From: Paenibacillus sp. SZ31
Lineage (GTDB): Bacteria > Bacillota > Bacilli > Paenibacillales > Paenibacillaceae
Length of the DNA: 64,000 nucleotides
Assembly: GCF_012912005.1 (NCBI RefSeq)
Contig: NZ_JABBEA010000003.1
Coordinates: 310,001-374,000 of the forward strand
Direction of reading: 5' to 3'
Program-made: the position numbers and the translations under genes
In this document: piece by piece, positions 16,851 through 25,706 of the stretch
Layout: the number at the start of each line of letters is the position of its first letter
Position numbering within the stretch: position 1 is the stretch's first letter
The notes under the pieces: model-generated
The model's input: the letters and a program-made list of their open reading frames with translations, nothing else
Database searches by the model: none
Told to the model about the DNA's origin: nothing

Positions 16851-17588
16851 TTATTGCTTAACAAACTCAAAAGTCAGAATACGACTGATTTCCTCATAGC
16901 TCGATGCTACAAAATGAGGTTGATGATCGGACTCCGGCGGCGCCTCCCGATGGTTGAACCAGATGACTGTCCAGCCTGCATCCACTGCACCTACCACATC
17001 ATTACGCCACGAATCTCCGATGTAATAGCTGGAACGGGCATCTGTCCCAGACTGCTTACTCACATATTCGAACAATCTGCGATCCGGCTTGGCATAACCA
17101 GTCGTACCGGAGATAAAGATCAGATGCTCGTCCACGAGACTGAGCACATCCAGTGCTTCAAGCTTACGCTGCTGATGCTCTCCTTCTCCATTGGTGATTA
17201 GACCAACAGTATGGCCTTTTGCCTGAAGCCTTCTGATCAGCTCATATGCTCCTTCAAAAGGTACAATCTCGAACTGTCTGCTCAAATACTGTGCTTGCAG
17301 TTCTTCAGCCTGTCCCGATTGTAGGGGGAGTCCGAACTCTTCCATCGTCAACTCAAACCTCCGACGGCGCATTCGCTCCACTGCATCCGGCTCTGGTACA
17401 GCGGACAAATCTTCTTGTGCAGACAGCCAGTCACTATAATAACGAAAACGATGATAGGCCTCAGCATAAGAGAAATCATCCGGCAGGCCGAGAACGTCCT
17501 GCAACGCGCCACGAAGCGGCTGCAAGTGATCATATAACGTATCGTCCACATCGAAAAATATCGTTTTAGCTTCATTTTTTATATTCAT
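16851..17588 (-). CDS. HAD-superfamily phosphatase (YjjG/YfnB-like)
   Basis: A 245-residue hydrolase. Motif I FFDVDDTLYD holds the nucleophile and acid aspartates; GLITNGEGEHQQRKL gives motif II and the following region; KPDRRLFEYV supplies the motif III lysine; and YYIGDSWRNDVVGAVDAGW is motif IV. The helical cap between motifs I and II is of the C1 type seen in YjjG-like nucleotidases and 2-haloacid dehalogenase-like phosphatases. The ATG at 17588 starts close to motif I as is usual; an in-frame ATG at 17624 with AAGAAGAG nearby is the alternative. Its substrate is probably a phosphorylated metabolite or nucleotide. Confidence 0.85.
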   Translation of the reverse strand: MNIKNEAKTIFFDVDDTLYDHLQPLRGALQDVLGLPDDFSYAEAYHRFRYYSDWLSAQEDLSAVPEPDAVERMRRRRFELTMEEFGLPLQSGQAEELQAQYLSRQFEIVPFEGAYELIRRLQAKGHTVGLITNGEGEHQQRKLEALDVLSLVDEHLIFISGTTGYAKPDRRLFEYVSKQSGTDARSSYYIGDSWRNDVVGAVDAGWTVIWFNHREAPPESDHQPHFVASSYEEISRILTFEFVKQ

Positions 17589-17730
17589 AGTTGTTACCGA
17601 TCCCCCTGCTCCTGTCTCAAGCATTCTCTTCTTACTACTATATATGTAATCCTATGGCTCGTCCAAAAGGGATTTGTTGCATGATCACTTCTACTCCAGA
17701 ACAGTGCCCATAATAAAGCTTAGACCAGCA

Positions 17731-17758
17731 TTGATCGGACGGCTTTATATGTTAAAAT
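17731..17758 (+). promoter_or_regulatory. Probable promoter of the leader peptide and 89-residue gene
   Basis: TTGATC (17731-17736), 16 bp, then TAAAAT (17753-17758). A transcript from here would carry the short leader ORF and the hairpin before the main start. Confidence 0.45.
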
Positions 17759-17786
17759 AAGGATGATTAAATCTGAGGTGATGACG

Positions 17787-17816
17787 ATGTTCAACCCAAA
17801 ATTCTTCTTCTATTAG
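17787..17816 (+). CDS. Candidate leader peptide MFNPKFFFY
   Basis: A nine-residue ORF with GAGGTG at 17775-17780 at ideal spacing from its ATG (an in-frame ATG at 17781 would add two residues). Its first codons resemble those of the following gene (ATGTTCAAC against ATGTTCACA). The main gene's weak ribosome site is held in a CCCG-N6-CGGG hairpin, so the peptide could control downstream translation. No homologue is recognised; it may be non-functional. Confidence 0.35.
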   Translation: MFNPKFFFY

Positions 17817-17869
17817 TTGTGCTCAAGGCACTGGCTACTCAAGCCAAAATCTAGCCCGGTACAACGGGG

Positions 17870-18139
17870 ATGAAGATGTTCACACAGGAAGAGATTCAAT
17901 CATGGGAAAATGAAACAGCTTTTGCACAGAGACACAACAAGAAGTTCATTGATCCAAGAAAAGAAAAGCTGAAAGATCACCGTAAAGGAATCAAGAGCAC
18001 GCATTACAACAAAGAATGTAAACCCGCTCGTAAACACGATTATCGTCTGTATAGAACCAAAATGAAGCGTCTCATGTACCAGGAGCAATATGATCTTCTG
18101 TACAACTATAAACGTACAAGCGGTTGGCTTACCTGGTAA
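17870..18139 (+). CDS. Small basic protein of unknown function
   Basis: An 89-residue protein, strongly basic after residue 20 (many Lys, Arg and His), without signal peptide or membrane segment; it ends YKRTSGWLTW. No family is recognised. The basic, Tyr-rich makeup would suit RNA or ribosome binding, but that is a guess. ATG at 17870 or 17876; neither has a good ribosome site, only GGGG inside a small hairpin (CCCG 17855-17858 with CGGG 17865-17868). A leader peptide ORF lies 53 bp upstream and a long-stem terminator directly follows. Confidence 0.6.
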   Translation: MKMFTQEEIQSWENETAFAQRHNKKFIDPRKEKLKDHRKGIKSTHYNKECKPARKHDYRLYRTKMKRLMYQEQYDLLYNYKRTSGWLTW

Positions 18140-18152
18140 ATCAAAGATATAA

Positions 18153-18225
18153 GGAGTAGTCCTTACATCATCGTGTCCTGCTATTTAAGATGAATAGTAG
18201 GACACGATGATGGAGGACTCTTTTT
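18153..18225 (+). terminator. Long-stem terminator
   Basis: GGAGT-GTCC and ATCATCGTGTCCT-CTATT pair with their complements up to GGACTC, then TTTTT. The stem is over 25 bp with few mismatches. Confidence 0.85.
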
Positions 18226-18349
18226 CCAATGGAGTACATAGTCTTACTCAAATAATAGCCGTGGACAATCAGTGATTGCCTCATCCCAGTTACTGGAATA
18301 TAATTTATTAAAGAACACATCCAAAATGATAAAAAGGTGGAATGAACAT

Positions 18350-18535
18350 ATGAGTACTTCTGTAAAGAAATGCACCGATTGTGGAAGCACGTCTTTCGTA
18401 CAGGCATCTGACTTCATCAATCTTCGTCCATTGGATAAGAAATTGTCAATTGGTTCGGAAAGAGTATATACCGTTTGTTTGGATTGCGGGGAAGTGGTCT
18501 CCATTAAGGTGAAAAATCCAGAGAAATTAAAATAA
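18350..18535 (+). CDS. Small zinc-ribbon protein
   Basis: A 61-residue protein with two Cys pairs, KCTDCG near the N-terminus and VCLDCG 36 residues later. This is a typical zinc ribbon that binds one zinc ion. AAGGTGGA at 18334-18341 sets the ATG at 18350; the open frame upstream of it has no start signal. It is monocistronic, with a terminator 60 bp downstream. Such small ribbons often bind nucleic acid or act as adaptors; the role is unknown. Confidence 0.75.
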   Translation: MSTSVKKCTDCGSTSFVQASDFINLRPLDKKLSIGSERVYTVCLDCGEVVSIKVKNPEKLK

Positions 18536-18593
18536 GCGGGGTTCGGATTATATATAATTACACGAACATGATAATACGAATATGAATCCGTGA

Positions 18594-18637
18594 AAAAGAA
18601 GCCCCGGCTCACCTGAGTGAACTGGGGCTTCTTTTTC
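18594..18637. terminator. Bidirectional terminator between zinc-ribbon gene and ade
   Basis: AAGAAGCCCC...CAC pairs with GTG...GGGGCTTC around a tetraloop and is followed by TTTTT; the - strand also carries a T-rich tail. Confidence 0.85.
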
Positions 18638-18716
18638 TTATAGAACACACAAACGATATAATAACGAATAATCTAATGGATCATCGCAAGCAGACCACCA
18701 GAGGTGTCTATCCCAC

Positions 18717-20456
18717 TTAAACAATTAACGATACAACCTTACCTGCATTCACATCAATCAGACCATGGTCCGTGATCTTCAGTGCAGGACTTACCGCAAG
18801 AGAGTGAGTACTGATCGACATGATCGGGTTGTAATGCACATATCCAAGTGACAACATCGCTGCTCTCAGTTCCTTCACTTGATGGGATACCACTGCCAGT
18901 GGTTCTTCCGTCAAAATGCCACCTACGGGAAGTTCCAGATGGGACAGCACCTTGCCGTCTTCCACCACACAGAAGCCACCCTGGCTCGAAATCACTGTGT
19001 TAGCTGCCAATATCATATCTTCACGATTACGTCCTACAACCAGCAGGTTGTGATTGTCGTGTGAATATGTCGTTGCAATGGCGCCGCGTTTGATGGTGTC
19101 TCCACCGATCAGACCATGTGCACGATTGCCGTTCACGCCATAACGTTCAAAGGTCGCGATCTGCGCATATCCGCTTTCTTCCCATAGCAATTCGCCATCC
19201 GCAGACTGAACCGGTGCAATATGCTCTTCCACGAAAGTAGAACCATCCTTCACCATCATGACACGACATTGATACTCACCCTCATCAGCGAGATCAACAC
19301 CTGATCCACTGACTTTCGGGTCTGACAACTGAATTGCAAAATCTGCTACGCCCAGCTTCTCCAACTGCACACTCTTATAGAAGTGAGGTGGAAATTGCCC
19401 GATTACTCGTTCTTGCCTATACGGTTCGGAATTGTCATAAGTTTTGCGGCCGTTTTTGTACACCTGATCAATAGAGAGCTCCTCCAGGTTGGATAACAAC
19501 ACATAATCGGCCACTTTGCCCGGGGCCACGCTGCCACGATCGGTCATTTTCATCCGGGAAGCAGGGGTAGATGTTGCGGCGTAGATCGCATCTTCCGGCC
19601 GCATCCCCATCTGAATTGCTTTACGTACGATATGATTGAGATGACCATGCTCCACCAGTGAATCCGGCATCACATCATCCGTTACAAAGCAGAAATGCTG
19701 CGCCACATCATGTTGAATCAGGTACTCCATGACTTCCGTGGTCATTGATTTCTCTTGAATTTCAATAAACATACCTGCCGCAATCCGCGCCTGTAATCCC
19801 TCAATGCTCTGATGAGTATGATCGGAATCAATACCTGCGTAGATCAGTCGATGCAGATCGAGTCCAAGCAGTTTCGGTGTATGACCTTCGATCACAAGAT
19901 CCGGATAGTTTTTGCGAATATGCTGTAAAATCTGGTTTGTCTTGCATTCCGGATCACGGATGACATCGACATAGTTCATGATTTCGCCCAGACAGATGAT
20001 CTCGCCAGTGGCAAGCAGCACGTCCATATCTTCGATTTCAATTGAACCACCTGTTGTCTCCATCGGGGTTGCCGGAACGGAACTCGGGATCGCATAGAAC
20101 ATGTCCACCGTCGTCTCCCGACTCACAGCCATCATTTCCTGTACACCTTCCAGTCCGAACACATTCGCCATCTCATGCGGTTCTGCGACAATGGATGTTA
20201 CCCCACAGCCAATCAGACCATGGGAAAAGGTTTCCGGTGTCACCATCGTACTTTCGATATGCAGATGGATATCGATCAAGCCAGGAATCATGTATCTTCC
20301 CCGCGCATCAATGACTTCGTCTGCCTGAATCATCTCCGGTCCGCCGGGCCCAACGTATAAGAATCTGCCGTCGAGTACAGCGACGTTATTCATTTCAAAC
20401 CGTTTATAATAACTGTTATACACATGTACATTCACAATTAGTTGATCTGCACGCAT
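18717..20456 (-). CDS. ade: Adenine deaminase
   Basis: A 579-residue amidohydrolase that converts adenine to hypoxanthine and ammonia with a dinuclear metal centre. PGLIDIHLHIEST gives the HxH ligands (His64, His66); VAEPHEMANV and VIEGHTPKL are further conserved metal-site segments, and the C-terminal beta domain has YSHDNHNLLVVG. Length is normal. It is last in a - strand gene set after a Pot-like ABC importer and nucleoside hydrolase, 160 bp after the ATPase gene, so purine salvage is the likely theme. AAGGAG lies about 11 bp before the ATG. Confidence 0.95.
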   Translation of the reverse strand: MRADQLIVNVHVYNSYYKRFEMNNVAVLDGRFLYVGPGGPEMIQADEVIDARGRYMIPGLIDIHLHIESTMVTPETFSHGLIGCGVTSIVAEPHEMANVFGLEGVQEMMAVSRETTVDMFYAIPSSVPATPMETTGGSIEIEDMDVLLATGEIICLGEIMNYVDVIRDPECKTNQILQHIRKNYPDLVIEGHTPKLLGLDLHRLIYAGIDSDHTHQSIEGLQARIAAGMFIEIQEKSMTTEVMEYLIQHDVAQHFCFVTDDVMPDSLVEHGHLNHIVRKAIQMGMRPEDAIYAATSTPASRMKMTDRGSVAPGKVADYVLLSNLEELSIDQVYKNGRKTYDNSEPYRQERVIGQFPPHFYKSVQLEKLGVADFAIQLSDPKVSGSGVDLADEGEYQCRVMMVKDGSTFVEEHIAPVQSADGELLWEESGYAQIATFERYGVNGNRAHGLIGGDTIKRGAIATTYSHDNHNLLVVGRNREDMILAANTVISSQGGFCVVEDGKVLSHLELPVGGILTEEPLAVVSHQVKELRAAMLSLGYVHYNPIMSISTHSLAVSPALKITDHGLIDVNAGKVVSLIV

Positions 20457-20616
20457 GGGGCATAATCTCCTTTTTCACAAGCATTTCACCGAGATCCGGA
20501 CTGAACAATGAACCTACACTTTAATCAGATGCACTGCACTTGATTGCGTACCACTGCCTCGTCCGGAATCATCGCATGAAATGCCTTCTTTGCTGCTCTT
20601 ATTACTACATTCACGA

Positions 20617-21675
20617 CTACTCTACCAATACAAGCTTGTCCTGTGGGAAAATCAGGCTAACACGCTGCCCACTAAGGTACGGTGTTTCCATCTCTTGATT
20701 TGCTGTAAAGTCACCGAGTTCCGTCTCGATCACATACTGATAACTGCGTCCCAGATACGTGCTGACCTTGATAATACCCGGCAAGGCGTTCACCACATCC
20801 GCAGAGGTATCTCCACTAACAATCAGATCATCCGGGCGAATTGCGCCTTTGCGGGCACCGGGACGTGCTGTTCCGGGATGAGCGGTTGCTGTAAACGTGC
20901 GTCCACCTGCGCTCAGTGTGATTACTTCACCTGCATCAGTACGCTCAGCGAATTCAATGAAATTATGGAATCCGATGAATCGTGCTACAAACTCCGTTGC
21001 CGGATATTTGAAAATCGTTTCCGGGCGGTCGAGCTGCTCAACCACGCCTTTGTTCATAATCGCTACCTGATCCGAGATCGAGAAGCACTCTTCCTGGTCA
21101 TGAGAGACATATAACGTTGTAATGCCCAGCTCTTGCTGAATGCGACGAATCTCCACCCGCATGTTGAGGCGCAGGTTGGCATCCAGGTTACTGAGCGGTT
21201 CGTCGAACAAGAGTAGGTCAGGTTCAATGACCAATGCACGAGCAATGGCTACACGCTGACGCTGTCCACCTGACAGTTCTTGTGGAAAACGTTTCTCAAA
21301 TCCATTCAGGTTAACGACTTCCAGGATTCGCATCACACGGGAAGAGATATCCTTGTCTTTTACTTTGCGCATCCGCAGGCCAAAGGCCACGTTGTCATAG
21401 ACCGATAGATGCGGGAATAACGCATAACTCTGAAATACAAATCCGAAGTTCCGCTTGTTCGCCGGAACCTTCGTATAATCCTTGCCGCCGAACATAAACT
21501 TGCCCTGTGATGCTTCCAGAAATCCGGCGATGAGGCGCAGCGTAGTTGTTTTGCCGCAACCGCTCGGTCCGAGCAGGGAGAGCAGTTTACCTTTTTCCAG
21601 CTCCAACTGAAAATCCTTCAGGATTGTCTGCTTATCGTATGCCACGGATACGTGGTCTAATGTCAGCAATGCCAT
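20617..21675 (-). CDS. ABC transporter ATPase, PotA/FbpC type
   Basis: A 352-residue importer ATPase. Walker [12 protein letters not shown]-loop FVFQSYALFP, signature [15 protein letters not shown], Walker B LLLFDEPLSNLD and H-loop YVSHDQEEC are present, and a TOBE-like domain follows residue 235. The ATG at 21675 is preferred: an in-frame TTG at 21693 lies inside the GGAGG ribosome site. It directly follows the permease gene. The C-terminal domain differs from that of potA in this window, so this is a second, independent system. Confidence 0.9.
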   Translation of the reverse strand: MALLTLDHVSVAYDKQTILKDFQLELEKGKLLSLLGPSGCGKTTTLRLIAGFLEASQGKFMFGGKDYTKVPANKRNFGFVFQSYALFPHLSVYDNVAFGLRMRKVKDKDISSRVMRILEVVNLNGFEKRFPQELSGGQRQRVAIARALVIEPDLLLFDEPLSNLDANLRLNMRVEIRRIQQELGITTLYVSHDQEECFSISDQVAIMNKGVVEQLDRPETIFKYPATEFVARFIGFHNFIEFAERTDAGEVITLSAGGRTFTATAHPGTARPGARKGAIRPDDLIVSGDTSADVVNALPGIIKVSTYLGRSYQYVIETELGDFTANQEMETPYLSGQRVSLIFPQDKLVLVE

Positions 21676-21693
21676 AGCGTTCTGCGCCTCCAA

Positions 21694-22485
21694 TTAACGT
21701 TTAGTAAAGTATGAAAATCCGCCCATGATCCGTTCGATCACGAACATTAAGAGTCCGGTCAGTACCATCAACAGCACGGAAATCGCTGCAATCGTTGGGT
21801 CAAAATAATTCTCCACATAAGTCAGCATCTGGATCGGTAATGTGCTTACCCCTGGTCCGGTCATGAACACCGAGATGTCCACGTTGTTGAAGGACTCCAA
21901 GAAGGCAATCAGCACGGCAGCGATAATTCCTGAGCGGATGTTAGGCAGCACGACCGTGAAGAACGTTCTTACCCGTCCCGCACCAAGACTCAGCGCAGCT
22001 TCTTCCACTGCAAAGTCAAAGCTCGACAGACTCGATGCGATAACCCGAATGATAAATGGAAGCATGATAATCGTATGACCAATCAACAATCCGAGATACA
22101 TCGGCAGATGGTAGATTACGATCAGGTATTTCATCAATGTAAAACCAAGCACGATTCCCGGGATCAACACCGGGGACAGGAACAGTGCGTTCAGCACGGA
22201 CTTGCCTTTGAAATCGTAACGACTAAGTGCATACGCAGCCGGAACTCCGAGCACCAGTGCCAACAGGTTCCCCAGTAAGGAAATGATGATGGACGTCTGG
22301 AATGTGCGGAGGAAACCGCCTGTGTTGAAAATATTCTCATACCAGCGGAAGGAGAAGCCTTCCGGCGGAAATTTGAGTACCGTTCCCGGTTCAAACGAAG
22401 TGACCGATATGATCAGAAGCGGGCCCAGCAGAAAGATAAAGACCAGCAGACTGAACAGGCCCAGCCCGATATGTTTCTCCCGCAT
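21694..22485 (-). CDS. ABC transporter permease, PotC-like
   Basis: A 263-residue protein with six membrane segments and EAA loop EEAALSLGAGRVRTFFTVVLP. It begins MREKHIGLGLFSLLVFIF. It follows its partner permease by 4 bp and abuts the ATPase gene. With the partner it should form the channel of an importer whose binding protein is encoded at 24554. The operon's nucleoside hydrolase and adenine deaminase suggest a purine-type cargo. Confidence 0.9.
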   Translation of the reverse strand: MREKHIGLGLFSLLVFIFLLGPLLIISVTSFEPGTVLKFPPEGFSFRWYENIFNTGGFLRTFQTSIIISLLGNLLALVLGVPAAYALSRYDFKGKSVLNALFLSPVLIPGIVLGFTLMKYLIVIYHLPMYLGLLIGHTIIMLPFIIRVIASSLSSFDFAVEEAALSLGAGRVRTFFTVVLPNIRSGIIAAVLIAFLESFNNVDISVFMTGPGVSTLPIQMLTYVENYFDPTIAAISVLLMVLTGLLMFVIERIMGGFSYFTKR

Positions 22486-22489
22486 ATGT

Positions 22490-23311
22490 CTACCCCTTCG
22501 GATTTAAAGTTTTGGCCATTTTGTTCATGACACCGACCACGACAAATGTAATCACAATCATAATCGCGGCAACAACCGAGGCCAGATACCAGTCGTTGAG
22601 GGTCATGGCGTTCTGATACAGGAACGTAGCAATCACGCGTTGCTTACCTCCTAGGAGGGCAGGTGTGGTATACGCCGTGAGGCTTCCGACAAAAACAAGC
22701 ACAGCTCCGATCACAAGTCCTGGCACAGCCAGTGGGAACACGACCCGGCGGAATGCCGTAATGCGCGATGCACCCAGACTTTGTGCTGCTTTGAGCAGGT
22801 CACCGTCAATGTTCTCAAGTACACCGACCAGAGAGATAATCATCAGTGGCAGGAACAGATGCGTCAGACCGATCATCATCGCTGCCGGCGTGTACAGAAT
22901 ATCCAGCGGCTTGTCCACGATGCCCAGGCCAACAAGGGTGTTATTGATCAGCCCTTTGCGTCCAAGGATAATCATCCAGCTAAACGAGCGCACGACCGGG
23001 CTCGTCAGCAGTGGGAAGATCGCCAGTGCCAGCAAAATGCCTTTGCGACGCGGCGCTTTCTGCGAAATATAATAAGCTGTCGGGAATCCGAGCACCACAC
23101 AGACGATGGTGGTGACCACGCTGACTTGCAGCGTCGTAAGCAATATTTTCAAAAAGTATGGGTCTCTGAAAAAATGCATGTATCCTTCAAACGTGAAGGA
23201 GTTTTCTTGGAAAAACGTCGACCCGATCGTCAGGACAATCGGAATGATCATAAATGCCGCCAAAAACACGAATCCCGGCAGCAATAGCCAGTAGATTACT
23301 GATTTCTTCAT
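22490..23311 (-). CDS. ABC transporter permease, PotB-like
   Basis: A 273-residue protein with six membrane segments and EAA loop KAAQSLGASRITAFRRVVFPL. It is the first gene after a 203-bp gap that holds a family A repeat, separating it from the nucleoside hydrolase gene. The AGGAG before the ATG is good. The gap may contain its own promoter or be read through. Confidence 0.9.
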   Translation of the reverse strand: MKKSVIYWLLLPGFVFLAAFMIIPIVLTIGSTFFQENSFTFEGYMHFFRDPYFLKILLTTLQVSVVTTIVCVVLGFPTAYYISQKAPRRKGILLALAIFPLLTSPVVRSFSWMIILGRKGLINNTLVGLGIVDKPLDILYTPAAMMIGLTHLFLPLMIISLVGVLENIDGDLLKAAQSLGASRITAFRRVVFPLAVPGLVIGAVLVFVGSLTAYTTPALLGGKQRVIATFLYQNAMTLNDWYLASVVAAIMIVITFVVVGVMNKMAKTLNPKG

Positions 23312-23355
23312 CGCGATACTCCTGACTTGTAAATTTAATTCGAGATTGATACTTG

Positions 23356-23490
23356 AGTACTCCGACTGCAGTACCGTCCTTCGATCCCTGTTATCCCCCG
23401 ATTTTTTGATTCATTTTCATAGGTGAAAATCGGGGGATAAAGGGGAACGCTTCGCTTCTCCAGATCGGTTCTGCACTCTCCGCAATCGTA
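23356..23490 (+). repeat. Nested-palindrome repeat, family A copy 3 (inside an operon)
   Basis: The inner stem ATCCCCCGATTTT / AAAATCGGGGGAT is perfect. The left arm (ACCGTCCTTCGATC) and right arm (CTTCTCCAGATCGGTTCTGC) have drifted together with compensating changes compared with copy 1. No T-run follows on the - strand. Confidence 0.75.
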
Positions 23491-23514
23491 TAAATATCTT
23501 ATTGGGCAGAGCAA

Positions 23515-24453
23515 CTACGCGTTTAACGCGTTGATAAACAGTTCAAGGAATGCTTCCGCATCTACGGTTTCGCAGACGAGGGTGTTGGGCTGCTCGCCCA
23601 AACGGTTTTGGAAGTCGCATACCATCTGGCCATCGCACAGGCGACTGGCGGTTTCGACATCGACGTAATACGATTTGCGTCCTACCAGTTCCGGGGCAAG
23701 GGCTACGCCCACGGCTAGTGGATCATGTAAAGCGCAAGCGCGGACGCCGTTCATTTGTTCATAACGGTTGATGTAAATCTCCGTGCTTTGAGCGACATAT
23801 GCGCGCAGTGCAGGATCAGTAAGGCGCTCAATCGTTGCTTCATTCAGCAATGTTTGACGCGTCACATCAAGTCCGACTTGGGTAAGCTTCTCGATGCCTG
23901 CATGCAGTACGATGCGTGCGGCCTCTGGATCAGCGTATGTGTTGTACTCGGCGGTCGGTGTAATGTTGCCATGTCCGCGAACAACACCACCCATGAAGAT
24001 GACTTCCTTCAATAAAGAAGGCAATTCAGGACACTTCATCAGCGCGAGGGCCAAGTTCGTTAAGGGTGCAGTCATGATTAATGTCAGTTCGCCTGGATAC
24101 AACTTGGCTTGTTCCACGATAAAGTCTGGTGCAAAACCTTCCTCGGCTTTCTTAGACACGGCCGGATCAGGCAGCGCACCACCCAATCCATCTTGTCCAT
24201 GTACCCGATGTTCATAATGCGACTTGCGAATGAGTGGTCCAGCTGCTCCGGCAATCACTGGAATGTCTGGTGCACCCGCGAGTTCAAGAATTTTGCACGT
24301 ATTCTCTGTTGCCTGCTGAAGTGATACGTTCCCACAGACCGTGGTGATGCCGAGGATGTCCAGCTTCCGGCTTTTGACCGCCAGCAAAATCGCCAGTGCA
24401 TCGTCAATCCCCGTGTCCACATCCAAAATGATGCGATTCAGCGATTCACTCAT
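23515..24453 (-). CDS. Inosine/uridine-preferring nucleoside hydrolase
   Basis: A 312-residue hydrolase that cleaves the N-glycosidic bond of ribonucleosides. IILDVDTGIDDALA carries the calcium-binding Asp cluster (D11, D13, D17, D18), FMGGVV and AEYNTYADPEAA are family segments, and HDPLAV near residue 242 is the distal Asp ligand motif. The second gene in the operon after the binding protein. With the ABC importer and adenine deaminase it would release a base from an imported nucleoside and process it. Specificity cannot be read from sequence. Confidence 0.92.
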   Translation of the reverse strand: MSESLNRIILDVDTGIDDALAILLAVKSRKLDILGITTVCGNVSLQQATENTCKILELAGAPDIPVIAGAAGPLIRKSHYEHRVHGQDGLGGALPDPAVSKKAEEGFAPDFIVEQAKLYPGELTLIMTAPLTNLALALMKCPELPSLLKEVIFMGGVVRGHGNITPTAEYNTYADPEAARIVLHAGIEKLTQVGLDVTRQTLLNEATIERLTDPALRAYVAQSTEIYINRYEQMNGVRACALHDPLAVGVALAPELVGRKSYYVDVETASRLCDGQMVCDFQNRLGEQPNTLVCETVDAEAFLELFINALNA

Positions 24454-24553
24454 CCGTTCTCAACTCCTATGCGGTGATATGGTTGCTTGCTGCAAATGAT
24501 ATAAGTTAAACATGTTGATCAAAGATAACTTTTAAGACATCCGGTTGTATGTT

Positions 24554-25624
24554 TTATTGTGCAATCTCACGGTTCCAGCGATCTGTCCAACCTTTAACCT
24601 GTTGATTCACGAATTCCATATCCAGCTTGTTCAGCTTCTCAACCACGTCCGCACCATATGTTACGCCTTCTGCTTCTTCAGCAGTCAGTTCAACCTTGGT
24701 ATTAACAGGAGAATCGACTTTAGCTTTGGCAGATTTCGCTTGTACATCCTGGCTCAGCTGCCAGTTGATGAACTCTTCAGCGAGCTCTTTGTTTTTGCTG
24801 CCCTTCACGACATTGATTGTGTTCATCACGGCATATGCACCTTCGCTAGGTGTAACAAACTTCGCATTAGGCACGGCTGCTTTCAGATCTTTGAAATACA
24901 TTTCCATGATCGGTCCACCTGCAATCTCTTCTTGGGAGAACATGTTCACGAACTCGGACGTTTGGCTATAGAATTTCACCACATTGCCGCTCAGTTTTTT
25001 CAGTTCAGCAAATGCCGCATCTTCATTAAACGTATCGTTTCCGGCTACACGGGAAGCTGCATCCACAACCATTGGGCCAGCTGTTGCCGTAATATTCGGG
25101 ATAGTCAGGTTACCTTCGAACGCCGGGTCCCACAGGTCACTCCATGAAGTCACTTCTTTGGATACGAGGTCCGGGTTATAAGCGATACCGAGCTGTCCAA
25201 CTGTGTAGGCCGGGCCATAATCTTCACCAAGTGGTGCTTTGGCAATATCATAAATGTCATTTACATTTGGAATTTTGGAGCGATCGATTTTCTCAAACAG
25301 ACCTTCATCAATACCTTGTTGTGCATAGTAGTCAGACAGGTAGATGACATCGACATTCGATGTACCCTGACGGATTTTGTTCAGACGTTCAGCGTTATTG
25401 CCGACTTCGAGTACGATGTCTACATTATGTTCTTTTTCAAAAGGACCAAATACCGATTCATTGAAGAAATCCTCCGAGAATCCCCAAGTGGAGATAACCA
25501 ATTTGGTAGCTGCTGTTCCCCCACTGCCTGATCCGCCTGTTGCATCCTCTGTGCTGCCACAACCTGCAAGTAATACTGATGTCATTGCCACTGCTGCCAA
25601 ACCGCTAATCCACTTTTTCATCAT
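24554..25624 (-). CDS. ABC transporter substrate-binding lipoprotein, PotD/AfuA-like
   Basis: A 356-residue lipoprotein. The signal peptide MMKKWISGLAAVAM leads to the lipobox LLAGCGS, and the mature protein starts with a Gly/Ser-rich linker. KLVISTWGFSEDFF and YTVGQLGIAYNPDLV place it in the PotD/iron-type periplasmic-binding class. The open frame runs 55 codons further upstream, but AGGGGGAATTAGGATC just before 25624 and the signal peptide define the start. It heads the operon with nucleoside hydrolase, permeases, ATPase and ade. The usual ligands of the class are polyamines, iron or thiamine; a purine nucleoside ligand is inferred from neighbours only. Confidence 0.88.
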   Translation of the reverse strand: MMKKWISGLAAVAMTSVLLAGCGSTEDATGGSGSGGTAATKLVISTWGFSEDFFNESVFGPFEKEHNVDIVLEVGNNAERLNKIRQGTSNVDVIYLSDYYAQQGIDEGLFEKIDRSKIPNVNDIYDIAKAPLGEDYGPAYTVGQLGIAYNPDLVSKEVTSWSDLWDPAFEGNLTIPNITATAGPMVVDAASRVAGNDTFNEDAAFAELKKLSGNVVKFYSQTSEFVNMFSQEEIAGGPIMEMYFKDLKAAVPNAKFVTPSEGAYAVMNTINVVKGSKNKELAEEFINWQLSQDVQAKSAKAKVDSPVNTKVELTAEEAEGVTYGADVVEKLNKLDMEFVNQQVKGWTDRWNREIAQ

Positions 25625-25663
25625 GATCCTAATTCCCCCTGATATATGTGATGTGTATGAAAA

Positions 25664-25706
25664 AACAAAAAGAAAAGTGCTCTTGTATAAACAAGAACAC
25701 TTTTCT
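25664..25706 (-). terminator. Hairpin-T-run in the leader of the binding-protein gene
   Basis: On the - strand AGAAAAGTG-TCTTGT pairs with ACAAGA-CACTTTTCT (one mismatch in 16 bp), followed by TTTTTGTTTTTTC. It stands only 40 bp before the ATG at 25624, too close to fit a promoter behind it, so it may be an attenuator rather than the end of the upstream MpsC-like gene. Confidence 0.65.
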
